A stretch of 64,000 bases of DNA from Bradyrhizobium septentrionale (GCF_011516645.4 NZ_CP088285.1:2808501-2872500), one strand, 5' to 3'; shown: positions 8,107 to 18,102, counted from the first letter of the stretch. The notes: generated from the sequence alone by a model not told the origin. A program made the numbers and translations.

Positions 8107-8610
8107 TCATTTTGGCGCTTCCGCCGAATGACTGCTGACCACGAGCCCCTTCGCGGTGACGATCACGGCGACGACCTGCTGCCTGCCGTAGAAGAAGATC
8201 GGCAATGACCGCACGCCCGGAACCCTGGGTTTAAAGTCGCCATAACTTATTTTGTCGCCGGCATAGAACATCGCGTCGGAGACCAGTTCGTTGTTCTCGA
8301 TGTGAGCGATGACCGTAAGACACTCATCCTGATCGACCGTGCAGGCCTCTTTGTGCCTGACCCTGATAATCATCCTCTCCGGACCGCCGGCTGGATTTTG
8401 GAAAACGACCGCCCTGCTGGCTTCGACGGTAGCTACCGCATCGCTGACATTCAGGCCGCTCAGGAAGCGCGTAAACGGCGCGCGCCATGCTTCCGGGACA
8501 GGCGTGTCAAACGGTTCCGGCCTCGCCATCTGGGCCGGCGCGTCGGTGACCCGCAGAACCATCAGAAGCGACGCGGCCAACAATCGACGGATCGCCTTGC
8601 TGCCGATCAC
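8107..8610 (-). CDS. Exported protein of unknown function, GTG start
   Basis: A 167-residue protein read from the GTG at 8610, which follows an excellent AGGAGGG. Residues 1-28 form a signal peptide (basic SKAIRR, then LLAASLLMVLRV, cleavage after DAPA). The mature region includes MARPEPFDTPVPEAW, two cysteines in KEACTVDQDECL that could form a disulphide, and a beta-rich C terminus (ISYGDFKPRVPGVRSLPIFF). I do not recognise the family. It starts 15 bases after the stop of the ubiquinone hydroxylase gene on the same strand, so it is probably in that operon; a periplasmic location is inferred from the signal peptide. Confidence 0.75.
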   Translation of the reverse strand: MIGSKAIRRLLAASLLMVLRVTDAPAQMARPEPFDTPVPEAWRAPFTRFLSGLNVSDAVATVEASRAVVFQNPAGGPERMIIRVRHKEACTVDQDECLTVIAHIENNELVSDAMFYAGDKISYGDFKPRVPGVRSLPIFFYGRQQVVAVIVTAKGLVVSSHSAEAPK

Positions 8611-8624
8611 GATCCCTCCTGGCG

Positions 8625-9845
8625 CTACAGCGCCTCGCCCTTCAACAGCCGCGGCACCTCGCCGGACAGGCCCGCCGCCTGACGGATGAACATCTCCTTC
8701 AATGGCGGCGCGCGGTCGACGAGGCCCAATCCAATGTCGCGCACGGTGCGCAGCAGCGTCGATTCGTTGGAGAACAGGAAGTTCAGCGAGTTGGTGGCAA
8801 CCCCCATCGCCATCGTGTCGAAGCGTCGCCAGCGCTGATAGCGCTCGAGTACGTCGGCCTGTCCGAGATCCATGCCGAGCCGCGCCGCATCGACCACGAC
8901 CTCGGCGAGCGCAGCGACGTCCTTGAGGCCCATGTTGAGCCCCTGCCCCGCGATCGGGTGGATCACATGCGCGGCGTCGCCGATCAGCGCCAGCCGTTCG
9001 CCGATGAAGGAACGCGCGACGAAATAGCCGAGCGGAAACGCGCGCGGCTTGTCGAGCGCCTTGATCTCGCCGAGATGCAGGCCGAAGCGCTGCTCGAGCT
9101 CGGCGTGAAATTCCTCGTCGTTCAACGCAATGATGCGCGCGGCGTCCTTGCGGGTCTCGGTCCACACCAGTGACGAGCGATTGCCGGTCAGCGGCAGGAT
9201 CGCGAACGGGCCGGCGGGCAGGAAATGCTCCTCGGCGCGGCCGTGATGCGCGCGCTCATGCCCGACGGTGACGACGATGCCGGATTGATCATAGTCCCAG
9301 CCATGGGTCGCAATGCCGGCGCGCTCACGCAGCTTCGACCGCGCGCCGTCGGCGGCAACCAGCAGGCTCGCATCGATCACGGTGCCATCGGCCAGTGTCA
9401 CGGTGACGCCATCGGGCCGTGACTCGAAGCTCGACACCGCGGTGGCGCGCAGCTCGACGCCCTCGGCCTCGGCGCGGGTCGCCAGCGCATCGATCAGATA
9501 GCGGTTCTCGACCATATGGGCGAACGGCTCGCCGGGCTCGACATTGCCGGTGAAAGTCAAAAACACCGGACGCGTCGCGTCCTCCAGCTTGGAGTCGGTC
9601 ACGACCATGTCCGTGATCGGCTGCGCGGTGGGCGCGACCTGGCCCCAGACGCCGAGCGTCTCGAACAGCCGCCGGCAGGCCGCCACGATCGCGGTTGCGC
9701 GCGGATCGCGGCTCGGGCGCCGGCTGAGCGCCGGATCGGCCACGACGACCGGGATGTCCGGCCCAAGCCCCTGGCGCAACGCCACGGCCAGCGCCAACCC
9801 AGCAAATGCGCCGCCGCAGATGACAATACTACGCTGTGCCGGCAT
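8625..9845 (-). CDS. UbiH/UbiF/COQ6-family FAD hydroxylase
   Basis: A 406-residue flavin monooxygenase of ubiquinone biosynthesis. The FAD-binding start IVICGGAFAGLALAVAL (residues 7-23) replaces the usual GxGxxG with GGAFAG; the second FAD motif LIGDAAHVIHPIAGQGLNMG (about 281-300) is complete, and the DG motif LLVAADGARSKLRE is near 165. Enzymes of this family hydroxylate the aromatic ring of ubiquinone precursors; alphaproteobacteria use several with different positional specificity (UbiL, UbiM, UbiH), and the sequence alone does not tell which this is. The downstream gene encodes an exported protein 15 bases away. Confidence 0.9.
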   Translation of the reverse strand: MPAQRSIVICGGAFAGLALAVALRQGLGPDIPVVVADPALSRRPSRDPRATAIVAACRRLFETLGVWGQVAPTAQPITDMVVTDSKLEDATRPVFLTFTGNVEPGEPFAHMVENRYLIDALATRAEAEGVELRATAVSSFESRPDGVTVTLADGTVIDASLLVAADGARSKLRERAGIATHGWDYDQSGIVVTVGHERAHHGRAEEHFLPAGPFAILPLTGNRSSLVWTETRKDAARIIALNDEEFHAELEQRFGLHLGEIKALDKPRAFPLGYFVARSFIGERLALIGDAAHVIHPIAGQGLNMGLKDVAALAEVVVDAARLGMDLGQADVLERYQRWRRFDTMAMGVATNSLNFLFSNESTLLRTVRDIGLGLVDRAPPLKEMFIRQAAGLSGEVPRLLKGEAL

Positions 9846-9933
9846 GCCCTTCCTTTACGCGCCCTGCGCTCTCAGACTGTGCTTGCTACCTGATAATAGC
9901 TGGGCGAAACAGGGGGCAGAAACAAGCCCGACG

Positions 9934-10012
9934 GTCATTCCGGGGCTCGCGAAGCGAGAACCCGGAATCTCGGGATTCCGGGCTCGATGCTGGCGCATCG
10001 CCCCGAAATGAC
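9934..10012. repeat. Palindromic intergenic repeat (GTCATTCCGGGG type)
   Basis: Starts GTCATTCCGGGG and ends CCCCGAAATGAC, with an inner stem CCCGGAATCTCGGGATTCCG. It is related to 51707-51817. Such elements are common between genes in Bradyrhizobium. Confidence 0.75.
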
Positions 10013-10036
10013 GCCGAGACGACAACGAAAGCCCCC

Positions 10037-10897
10037 ATGTCCAAGAGCCTGATCGACCTATTGTCCATCCTCGATCTCGAGCAGCTCGAGGTGAATTTAT
10101 TCCGCGGCAACAGCCCGAAGACGAGCTGGCAGCGCGTGTTCGGCGGCCAAGTGATCGGCCAGGCGATGGTGGCGGCCTGCCGCACCGTCGAGGGCCGCCT
10201 GCCGCATTCGATCCATTGCTATTTCATCCTGCCCGGCGATCCGCAGATCCCGATCATCTACCAGGTCGAGCGGCTGCGCGACGGCAAGAGTTACACCACC
10301 CGCCGCGTCACCGCGATCCAGCACGGCAACGCGATCTTCTCCATCATGGTGTCGTTCCATGCCGACGAGGAGAGCAACTTCAACCATCAGGAGAAGATGC
10401 CCGACGTGCCGCCGCCTGAGAAGCTGACCGCGGAGGAAGTCTCGAAGCAGCCGATGTTCAAGGAGATGCCGGAGTTCATCCGCCGCTACTACGAGAGCGA
10501 CCGGCCGATCGAGCTGCGTCCGGTCGAGCTCGGCCGCTATTTCGGCCAGAAGATCGACGACGGCCGCATCCATGTCTGGATCCGCACCGCGGCGAAACTG
10601 CCCGACGATCCGGCGCTGCACCTGTGCGCGCTCGCCTATGCGTCGGATTTCTCGCTGCTCGACGCCGTGATGGCGCGCTACGGCCGCACGCTGTTCGACC
10701 GGCGCATGATGCCGGCAAGCCTCGACCACGCGATGTGGTTTCACCGCCCGTTCCGCGCCGATGAATGGCTGCTGTACGCGCAGGATTCGCCGAGCGCGCA
10801 GTCAGGCCGCGGCCTGACCCGCGGCCTGATCTTCAAGCCCGACGGCACGCTGGTGGCGTCCGTCGCGCAAGAGGGCTCGGTGCGCGAACGCAAATAG
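10037..10897 (+). CDS. tesB: Acyl-CoA thioesterase II
   Basis: A 286-residue double-hotdog thioesterase, the normal TesB length, starting at MSKSLIDLLSILDLE. Features of TesB are clear: LEVNLFRGNSPKTSWQRVFG then GGQVIGQAMVAA in the first hotdog, HSIHCYFILPGDPQIPI, and in the second half LCALAYASDFSLLD with the catalytic aspartate, SLDHAMWFHRPFRADEWLLY and GRGLTRGLIF. It hydrolyses medium- and long-chain acyl-CoA in the cytoplasm. The reading frame extends further upstream through an intergenic repeat, so the ATG at 10037 is chosen. No operon partner. Confidence 0.95.
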   Translation: MSKSLIDLLSILDLEQLEVNLFRGNSPKTSWQRVFGGQVIGQAMVAACRTVEGRLPHSIHCYFILPGDPQIPIIYQVERLRDGKSYTTRRVTAIQHGNAIFSIMVSFHADEESNFNHQEKMPDVPPPEKLTAEEVSKQPMFKEMPEFIRRYYESDRPIELRPVELGRYFGQKIDDGRIHVWIRTAAKLPDDPALHLCALAYASDFSLLDAVMARYGRTLFDRRMMPASLDHAMWFHRPFRADEWLLYAQDSPSAQSGRGLTRGLIFKPDGTLVASVAQEGSVRERK

Positions 10898-10927
10898 AGA
10901 TTGCGCCACGCCGCCTCGTCCGCGCGA

Positions 10928-11488
10928 TCAATCGTGCCCGGTGTCGAGCGGCACAAATGCGATTCGAAAGTCGCTGTATTTCTTTTCGAACGCCATCCGC
11001 AGGCAGACAATCGACCAGACCACACCAACGACGGCGCCAGCCAGGCTGCTCATGGTTTTTGTCAGGGATGGCGGCGCACCGAACAGCCTCAACCCAAAGC
11101 CGATGAAGAATCCGAGCACAAAGCCGATCACGACTGATCCGAGAAACGACCGCCAAAGAAACAGCCAGTAGAACTTCAGCAGTCTCCCGAGGGTGATGTC
11201 CAGTTCCTGGATTTTCCCCGTTCCCAGGGTTTGGTCCAGCGAGGCGTCGCCATTGCCGAATGATGGATCCAGCCGAGCCGCGCCTTGACCGAAGGGCTTC
11301 GTCGGCTGTGGCGCGTTGTTCAGGAGGCCGGGGACGTCGCCGGCTTTGGTCCAGCTCGACATCCCTTCGCTCCAGACCAGCGTATCCGCGCTCACCTTCC
11401 GCCTGGCGAAGAGGTTGCGGAGTTCGGCGTCCGAACACGGGCCCTTTTGCTGGCCTTCGGATGCATAAAACCAGGATCGGTTCGACAT
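10928..11488 (-). CDS. GYF_2 (DUF4339) domain membrane protein
   Basis: 186 residues from the ATG at 11488, preceded by GAGGAAACGAA. The first 50 residues, MSNRSWFYASEGQQKGP through LVWSEGMSSWTKAGDVPGL, are a GYF_2 domain, the protein-interaction module usually found before membrane domains. The C-terminal half has two clear transmembrane segments (FLGSVVIGFVLGFFIGFGL and MSSLAGAVVGVVWSIVCLRM). The next gene upstream has an almost identical N terminus, so the pair arose by duplication with the membrane parts diverged. Function not known; a membrane-anchored adaptor is a guess. Confidence 0.8.
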   Translation of the reverse strand: MSNRSWFYASEGQQKGPCSDAELRNLFARRKVSADTLVWSEGMSSWTKAGDVPGLLNNAPQPTKPFGQGAARLDPSFGNGDASLDQTLGTGKIQELDITLGRLLKFYWLFLWRSFLGSVVIGFVLGFFIGFGLRLFGAPPSLTKTMSSLAGAVVGVVWSIVCLRMAFEKKYSDFRIAFVPLDTGHD

Positions 11489-11614
11489 TTCGTTTCCTCG
11501 AGGCGGACGCACCAGCGGAAACAGGTCAGCGGACCGTTGGCGGGGGTGAGAAAGTCGGCATTCCGCGAGCGCCCCTCTCCCCGCAAGGCCGGAGAGAGGG
11601 AGCGCCCTGCGAGC

Positions 11615-12505
11615 TTACGCCTCGGCGTAGGCGCCGCGCTCGGTCAGCGCGAATTGCGAGATGATCCAGTTCGCGTACCAGCGCAGCACCCACGGAATCG
11701 GGATCAGGAAGCTGCAGCCGACTGCGAACACGATGGTGCGCCACAGCACCTCGAGCCCGGTCGCATTGAAGGTGACCTCGCGGCGGGTGCCTTCGATGTT
11801 GCGGCAGATCCAGCGCATCCAGGCGGTCATCACCCAGGCCCAGCCGATGATGGTGATGGCCGAGATCACCATCAGCACATACCAGCCGACATAGACGGCC
11901 GGGCTGCCCTTGAACGAGATCGGCAGCTCCTGACCGTTCGAGCTGAGGCGGCCCGCGATCCAGCGGACGATCATCCAGCTCAGGAAGCCCTGCACCGCGA
12001 GGGAGAGCAGCGAAACGATCGTGCTGTTGGCCGCGCTGGAGTAGGTCAGCAGGCCGAGGATGATAAAGACGTACCAGATGTCGAGCGGCTGTCCGGTGAA
12101 GCCGAGATTCGGCCGGCCCGGCACGCGGATGTGCGGAATGGACCAGCGATACAGGGCGGTCGCGGTCCACGGCGCGGGGATCACGAAAATCTGGCCGATG
12201 AACATCAGGAGGCTGCGTCCGAACAGGCCCCAGATCGGGAAATCGGCCGACAGTGCTCCTCCGCTGTAGCTTCCGGATGCCACCACCGGCGGCGGTCCGG
12301 CCTGCGGAAACGCCGGCGGCGCGCCCGCCGCGCTCGGAACCAGGCCCGGAATCTCCCCGGCCTTCTGCCAGCCGGCCATGCCCTCGGTCCACACCAGGGT
12401 ATCGGCCCCCACCATGCCACGGGTGATCAGGTCGCGGAGCTGAGCTTCAGGCAAAGGGCCCTTCTGCTGGCCTTCGGATGCATAAAACCAGTTTCGGTTC
12501 GACAT
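11615..12505 (-). CDS. GYF_2 plus DUF898-like membrane protein
   Basis: 296 residues from the ATG at 12505, preceded by GAGGAAACAGAAA as in its neighbour. Residues 1-52 form a GYF_2 domain (MSNRNWFYASEGQQKGP, LVWTEGMAGWQKAGEIPGL). A proline/alanine linker leads to a membrane region with about six helices, including LMFIGQIFVIPAPW, WYVFIILGLLTYSS, YVGWYVLMVISAITIIGWAW and FAVGCSFLIPIPWVLRW, similar to DUF898 proteins. The extension to an earlier start would lack a ribosome site and add an unlikely basic leader. The two GYF genes are 126 bases apart and probably paralogues. Function unknown. Confidence 0.8.
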   Translation of the reverse strand: MSNRNWFYASEGQQKGPLPEAQLRDLITRGMVGADTLVWTEGMAGWQKAGEIPGLVPSAAGAPPAFPQAGPPPVVASGSYSGGALSADFPIWGLFGRSLLMFIGQIFVIPAPWTATALYRWSIPHIRVPGRPNLGFTGQPLDIWYVFIILGLLTYSSAANSTIVSLLSLAVQGFLSWMIVRWIAGRLSSNGQELPISFKGSPAVYVGWYVLMVISAITIIGWAWVMTAWMRWICRNIEGTRREVTFNATGLEVLWRTIVFAVGCSFLIPIPWVLRWYANWIISQFALTERGAYAEA

Positions 12506-13174
<669 letters not shown>

Positions 13175-13261
13175 AGCTCAATCGAGATCGCCGCCGGCAA
13201 CGACGCCGGCGCACGCCAAATCCACACGCCAATAAATCACGCCAAGAAACCACGCCGGGGA

Positions 13262-14590
13262 ATGATGATGGGGGCACGGGCTCTTCGTGCAGCGATGTCA
13301 GCTGCGCCGATCAATGCTCCAATCCTGTTCGCATGGGCCACGCCGGCCTTCGCGCAGGATCCCGGCGCCAACGCCTCCGGCATCAACCCCGCCGACACCG
13401 CCTGGATGATCGTCGCCACCGCGCTGGTGCTGATGATGACGATCCCGGGGCTTGCGCTGTTCTATTCCGGCATGGTGCGCAAGAAGAACGTGCTGGCGAC
13501 GATGGCGCAGAGCCTCACCGCCGTTGCGATCGTCTCGATCCTCTGGGTCACCTTCGGCTACTCGCTGAGCTTTGTCGGCGACGGTCCATGGCTCGGCTCG
13601 CTCGACCGCTGGTTCCTGGCCGGCATCACCATGGACAGCGTCAATCCGGCGGCGAAGACCATCCCCGAAGCGCTGTTCATGCTGTACCAGATGACGTTTG
13701 CGATCATCACCGTGGCGCTGGTCGCGGGTTCGGTCGCCGACCGCATGCGGTTCTCCGCCTATGTGCTGTTCTCGATCGGCTGGTTCGTCTTCGCCTATGT
13801 GCCGCTGGCGCATTGGGTGTGGGGCGGCGGCGTCCTCGCCCAGATGGGTGTGATGGATTTCGCCGGCGGCCTCGTCGTGCATCTATCCGCTGGAATCAGC
13901 GGCCTGGTCGCGGCCAAGGTGATGGGCAACCGGCACGGCTATGGCAGCGAGAACCTGTCGCCGTTCGATCTGTCGCTCGCTGTGATGGGCACCGGCCTGC
14001 TCTGGGTCGGCTGGTTCGGCTTCAACGGCGGCTCGGCACTATCAGCCAATTCGCGCGCGGTGATGGCGATCACCGCCACCCACCTTGCGGCCTGCGCGGG
14101 CGCGCTGACCTGGGGCGCGATCGAATGGGCGACGCGTCGCAAGCCCTCGGTGCTCGGCATGATCTCGGGTGCGGTCGCAGGGCTCGGCACCATCACCCCG
14201 GCATCAGGTTTCGTCGCGCCGTGGCACGGCATCATCATCGGCATCATCGCCGGCCTCGTCTGCTTCTGGGCCTGCACCTGGCTGAAGCATCGCTTCCAGT
14301 ATGACGATTCGCTCGACGTGTTCGGCGTCCACGGCATCGGCGGCCTGACCGGCACGCTGCTCGCCGGCGTTTTCGGCTCAGCGGCGATCGGCGGCACGGC
14401 CGGCCTGCTCGAGGGCAATCCGAACCAGCTCCTGATCCAGCTGTACGGCGTCGTCGCCACGCTGGTCTGGTGCGGCGGCGTCACCTTCGTGCTGCTGAAA
14501 TTGGTCAGCGCCTTCGTCCCCTTGCGCGTCTCGATGCAGCAGGAGCTCGAGGGCCTCGACATCTCGCAGCACGGCGAGGCGCTGCAGTAG
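13262..14590 (+). CDS. amtB: Ammonium transporter (first copy)
   Basis: A 442-residue Amt/Mep/Rh channel with 11 helices after an N-terminal signal-like segment (cleavage near ATPAFAQ). Conserved landmarks: TAWMIVATALVLMMTIPGLALFYS cut short here as ALVLMMTIPGLALFYSGMVR, DFAGGLVVHLSAGISGLVA with the first pore histidine, and DDSLDVFGVHGIGGLTGTLL with the second. It carries ammonium/ammonia across the inner membrane and is gated by GlnK from the gene just upstream. It is shorter than the second AmtB, which has an extra alanine-rich periplasmic loop. Confidence 0.96.
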   Translation: MMMGARALRAAMSAAPINAPILFAWATPAFAQDPGANASGINPADTAWMIVATALVLMMTIPGLALFYSGMVRKKNVLATMAQSLTAVAIVSILWVTFGYSLSFVGDGPWLGSLDRWFLAGITMDSVNPAAKTIPEALFMLYQMTFAIITVALVAGSVADRMRFSAYVLFSIGWFVFAYVPLAHWVWGGGVLAQMGVMDFAGGLVVHLSAGISGLVAAKVMGNRHGYGSENLSPFDLSLAVMGTGLLWVGWFGFNGGSALSANSRAVMAITATHLAACAGALTWGAIEWATRRKPSVLGMISGAVAGLGTITPASGFVAPWHGIIIGIIAGLVCFWACTWLKHRFQYDDSLDVFGVHGIGGLTGTLLAGVFGSAAIGGTAGLLEGNPNQLLIQLYGVVATLVWCGGVTFVLLKLVSAFVPLRVSMQQELEGLDISQHGEALQ

Positions 14591-14621
14591 GCGCCCGCTT
14601 CAGCCAGTTCAGGCTTGCACG

Positions 14622-14645
14622 ACACATAAGTATATGCTTATGTGT
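14622..14645. promoter_or_regulatory. ArsR-type operator palindrome
   Basis: ACACATAAG (14622-14630), TATATG, CTTATGTGT (14637-14645): 9-base perfect inverted arms around a 6-base centre. It ends 4 bases before the ATG of the ArsR gene, consistent with autorepression. No ribosome site fits in the remaining space, so the mRNA may have a very short or absent leader. Confidence 0.65.
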
Positions 14646-14649
14646 TGTC

Positions 14650-14964
14650 ATGGTCGACACCGATATCTTCAAGGCGCTGGCCGATCCGACCCGCCGCAAG
14701 GTCTTCGAGAAGCTGGCAGGCGGCAGCCTGAATGCCAGCGCCTTGCGCGACGGACTTCAGATCAGCCAGCCGGCGATGTCGCAGCATCTGGCGGTGCTGC
14801 GCGCGGCGGGGCTGGTGCGTGAGCAGCGGCAGGGCCGCTTCGTGAATTATGAAGTCGACCCGGACGGGATCGCCAGCATCGGGACCTGGCTTGCCCGCTA
14901 CCGCGCCTATTGGCCGAAGCGCATCGAAGCGCTCTCCGAGCTGTTGAAGGACATGGATCAATGA
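14650..14964 (+). CDS. ArsR-family regulator
   Basis: A 104-residue winged-helix repressor: FKALADPTRRKVFEKLAGG and the recognition helix QISQPAMSQHLAVLRAAGLV, then the wing REQRQGRFVNYEVD. It lacks the CxC metal site of classical ArsR and is of the SdpR/YczG-like type that is usually encoded with an AHSA1-domain partner. The partner follows directly with an ATGA overlap. An in-frame ATG lies far upstream inside amtB and is not used, since the palindrome and the gene boundary lie in between. It probably represses its own two-gene unit. Confidence 0.93.
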   Translation: MVDTDIFKALADPTRRKVFEKLAGGSLNASALRDGLQISQPAMSQHLAVLRAAGLVREQRQGRFVNYEVDPDGIASIGTWLARYRAYWPKRIEALSELLKDMDQ

Positions 14965-15317
14965 GCGACACAGTTGAGCCTGATCACGCCGACGCCGCCC
15001 TTGTCCTCGAATACGAACTCGATGCGCCGCCCGAAAAGGTGTGGCGCGCGGTGACCATTCCTGCGCTGCGCGAACGCTGGCTGCCCGATTGCGACCTGTC
15101 CGAAGCCGAACCCGAATCGTCGGTGGCAGGCGAAGAAGTGCGCTATCGCCTGCGCGATTCCAGGCCGCCGTTTCGCGAAAGCCGCGTCACCTTCCGGATC
15201 GAGCCGAACGAGGTCGGCGGCACCCGGTTTCGCATCATTCAGGAAACCTGCGACGTCAGCGCAAGGCCACCGCGCGCGGCCAACAGCAACGGCCGCTGCC
15301 TGATGCGCGCGGCCTGA
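14961..15317 (+). CDS. SRPBCC/AHSA1-domain protein
   Basis: 118 residues starting at the ATG that overlaps the ArsR stop codon (ATGA). The N-terminal half LVLEYELDAPPEKVWRAVTIP and LRERWLPDCD is the start of an AHSA1/START-like lipid- or ligand-binding fold. Such proteins are regularly paired with this kind of ArsR repressor and are thought to bind a small hydrophobic molecule. The C terminus (ARPPRAANSNGRCLMRAA) is short compared with full AHSA1 domains of about 140-150 residues but resembles other short rhizobial members. Role inferred from the pairing. Confidence 0.85.
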   Translation: MSDTVEPDHADAALVLEYELDAPPEKVWRAVTIPALRERWLPDCDLSEAEPESSVAGEEVRYRLRDSRPPFRESRVTFRIEPNEVGGTRFRIIQETCDVSARPPRAANSNGRCLMRAA

Positions 15318-15355
15318 TCAAAAGCTTCATCATCTACTGACATGGGAGGTCGCCG

Positions 15356-15958
15356 ATGCGCGACATGATGCAACTCGTCCCTATGGTCGTCGAGCAGTCG
15401 GCGCGCGGCGAACGGTCCTTCGACATCTATTCCAGGCTCCTGCGCGAACGCATCATCTTCCTCAACGGCGAGGTCAATGATGCGATGTCCGGGCTGGTCT
15501 GCGCCCAGCTTCTGTTCCTCGAGGCGGACAACCCGAACAAGCCGATCAACCTCTACATCAACTCGTATGGCGGCGTGGTCACCAGCGGCCTTGCGATGTA
15601 CGACACCATGCAGTTCATCAAGGCGCCGGTGCACACGCTGTGCATGGGCACCGCGCGTTCCATGGGATCGTTCCTGCTGATGGCCGGCGAACCCGGTCAT
15701 CGCGCGGCGCTGCCGAACGCCAGCCTCCACGTCCATCAGCCGCTCGGCGGCTTCCAGGGTCAGGCGTCCGACATCCTGATCCATGCCACCGAGATGCAGG
15801 CAACCAAGCGGCGCATCATCCGGCTTTATGCGCAGCATTGCGGGCGTTCGGAAGCCGATGTGGAACGAACGCTGGACCGCGATCACTTCATGTCGGCGGA
15901 GCAGGCGCTCGAATGGGGGCTGATCGACAAGGTCTTTGCAGCGCGGGACGCCGCCTAA
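15356..15958 (+). CDS. clpP: ClpP protease subunit (paralogue)
   Basis: A 200-residue serine protease of the ClpP family, start at [14 protein letters not shown] with GGGAGG six bases upstream. The catalytic triad is complete: serine in [14 protein letters not shown], histidine in [14 protein letters not shown], aspartate in [14 protein letters not shown]. The serine motif GTARS and the histidine motif SLHVHQ deviate from the canonical GQAAS and RIMIHQ. No clpX or tig gene is adjacent, so this is an extra, stand-alone ClpP rather than the housekeeping copy. It lies downstream of the ArsR/AHSA1 pair by 38 bases and might be co-transcribed. Confidence 0.93.
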   Translation: MRDMMQLVPMVVEQSARGERSFDIYSRLLRERIIFLNGEVNDAMSGLVCAQLLFLEADNPNKPINLYINSYGGVVTSGLAMYDTMQFIKAPVHTLCMGTARSMGSFLLMAGEPGHRAALPNASLHVHQPLGGFQGQASDILIHATEMQATKRRIIRLYAQHCGRSEADVERTLDRDHFMSAEQALEWGLIDKVFAARDAA

Positions 15959-16152
15959 TGGCCCGGCAATACCTTATTTGAATACCTAACCCTGCCCCGC
16001 CGCTGGGCAGAATTGTGTCCAGACCCTGACGTGCTTCCGAATTAGACAGACCTGATTATATTTTAGGCGCGACGGAATAGCGCAGGGGCACATTCCCCCG
16101 GCAAAGCGGGAAAAGGTCCTGATTCATAATCCATTAGCGACCCCCCGCCGTT

Positions 16153-16168
16153 TGGCACGGCATTTGAT
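16153..16168 (+). promoter_or_regulatory. Sigma-54 promoter of the second glnK-amtB operon
   Basis: TTGGCACGGCATTTGAT fits the -24/-12 consensus TGGCACG-N4-TTGC except for A in place of the final C, with the correct spacing between GG and G. It is about 107 bases before the glnK start. RpoN with NtrC control would be expected for this operon. Confidence 0.7.
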
Positions 16169-16217
16169 TCTAAGGGTCCTGGCTGTGCCCGCGTAGTGGA
16201 AGTCCTCCGCGTGGTGA

Positions 16218-16613
<396 letters not shown>

Positions 16614-16653
16614 TTTCGCGCTCAAACCTTTAAGACCTCAGGAGTGAAATAAC

Positions 16654-18102
16654 ATGACGTTCAAGCGTCCCTATGGCGCGGGACTGGCGGCCCTCGCAGT
16701 CGGCCTCTTTGCCGCGACCGCCGCCTACGCCGAGCCAACCGTCAACAAGGGCGACAACGCCTGGATGCTGACCTCGACGGTGCTCGTGCTGTTGATGACC
16801 ATCCCCGGCCTTGCGCTGTTCTATGGCGGTCTGGTCCGTTCCAAGAACATGCTCTCGGTGCTGGCACAGGTGTTCTACACGGTCTGCATCGTCACCGTGC
16901 TCTGGGCCCTCTACGGCTACAGCCTCGCCTTCACCGGCGGCTCCGACTTCATCGGCGGCTTCTCCAAGGCCTTCCTGATGGGTGTCACGCCGGACTCCAA
17001 GGCTGCGACCTTCTCGGTCGACGCCAACATCTCGGAGCTCGTCTATATGTGCTTCCAGATGACCTTCGCGGCGATCACGCCGGCCCTTATCGTCGGCGCC
17101 TTTGCCGAGCGCATGAAGTTCTCGGCCATCGCGCTGTTCATCCCGATCTGGGTCACCGTGATCTACTTCCCGATCGCGCACATGGTCTGGTACTGGCCGG
17201 GCCCGGACGCGATCCAGGATGCCGCCAAGGCACTCGCCGCTGCGGCTGACGGTGCGGCCAAGACCGCGGCGCAGGCCAAGCTCGACGAGATCAACGCCGA
17301 TGCCGGCTGGATCTTCAAGAAGGGTGCGATCGACTTCGCGGGCGGCACCGTGGTGCACATCAACGCCGGCATCGCCGGCCTGGTCGGCGCGCTGCTGATC
17401 GGCAAGCGCACCGGCTACGGCAAGGAGCTGATGGCTCCGCACTCGCTGACCATGACCATGATCGGCGCCTCGCTGCTCTGGGTCGGCTGGTTCGGCTTCA
17501 ACGCCGGTTCCAACCTCGAAGCCAATGGTGGTGCTGCGCTCGCCATGACCAACTCCTTCGTGGCGACTGCCGCGGCGGCGCTGGCCTGGATGTTCGCGGA
17601 ATGGATCATCAAGGGCCATCCCTCGCTGCTCGGCGCGCTCTCGGGCGCAGTCGCGGGCCTCGTCGCGGTGACCCCGGCGGCCGGTTACGCCGGTCCGATG
17701 GGCGCCATCGTGCTCGGCCTCGTGGTCGGCGTGGTCTGCCTGTTCTTCTGCACGGTCGTGAAGAACGCGCTCGGCTATGACGACTCGCTCGATGTGTTCG
17801 GCGTCCACTGCGTCGGCGGCATCATCGGCGCGCTCGGCACCGGCATCCTGGTCAACCCGGCGCTCGGCGGCGCGGGCATCATCGACTACACCGCGATCCC
17901 GCCGAAGGTTGCCGATTACGACTTCGCGGCGCAGATGATCTCCCAGGTTTGGGGCGTCTCCACCACGCTGGTGTGGTCGGGCATCGGCTCGGCGATCCTC
18001 TACAAGATCGTCGACGTGATCGTCGGCCTGCGCGCCAACGTCGAGACCGAGCGAGAAGGCCTCGACATCACCGAGCACACGGAGCGCGCCTACAACATGT
18101 GA
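16654..18102 (+). CDS. amtB: Ammonium transporter (second copy)
   Basis: A 482-residue Amt channel with a signal peptide (MTFKRPYGAGLAALAVG, cleavage after AAYA). Family landmarks are present: LVLLMTIPGLALFYGGLVRS, DFAGGTVVHINAGIAGLVGA with the first pore histidine, LGYDDSLDVFGVHCVGG with the second. A periplasmic insertion of about 35 residues rich in alanine and lysine (near 187-215, AAKALAAAADGAAKTAAQAK) is absent from the first AmtB. The C terminus (TEREGLDITEHTERAY) is the GlnK-docking tail. A strong terminator follows at 18186. Confidence 0.96.
   Translation: MTFKRPYGAGLAALAVGLFAATAAYAEPTVNKGDNAWMLTSTVLVLLMTIPGLALFYGGLVRSKNMLSVLAQVFYTVCIVTVLWALYGYSLAFTGGSDFIGGFSKAFLMGVTPDSKAATFSVDANISELVYMCFQMTFAAITPALIVGAFAERMKFSAIALFIPIWVTVIYFPIAHMVWYWPGPDAIQDAAKALAAAADGAAKTAAQAKLDEINADAGWIFKKGAIDFAGGTVVHINAGIAGLVGALLIGKRTGYGKELMAPHSLTMTMIGASLLWVGWFGFNAGSNLEANGGAALAMTNSFVATAAAALAWMFAEWIIKGHPSLLGALSGAVAGLVAVTPAAGYAGPMGAIVLGLVVGVVCLFFCTVVKNALGYDDSLDVFGVHCVGGIIGALGTGILVNPALGGAGIIDYTAIPPKVADYDFAAQMISQVWGVSTTLVWSGIGSAILYKIVDVIVGLRANVETEREGLDITEHTERAYNM

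Noticed and set aside
16630..18078. 482-codon frame opposite the second amtB
   Set aside because: Composition (Asp, His, Arg, Glu) mirrors the reverse complement of a membrane protein; not a real gene.
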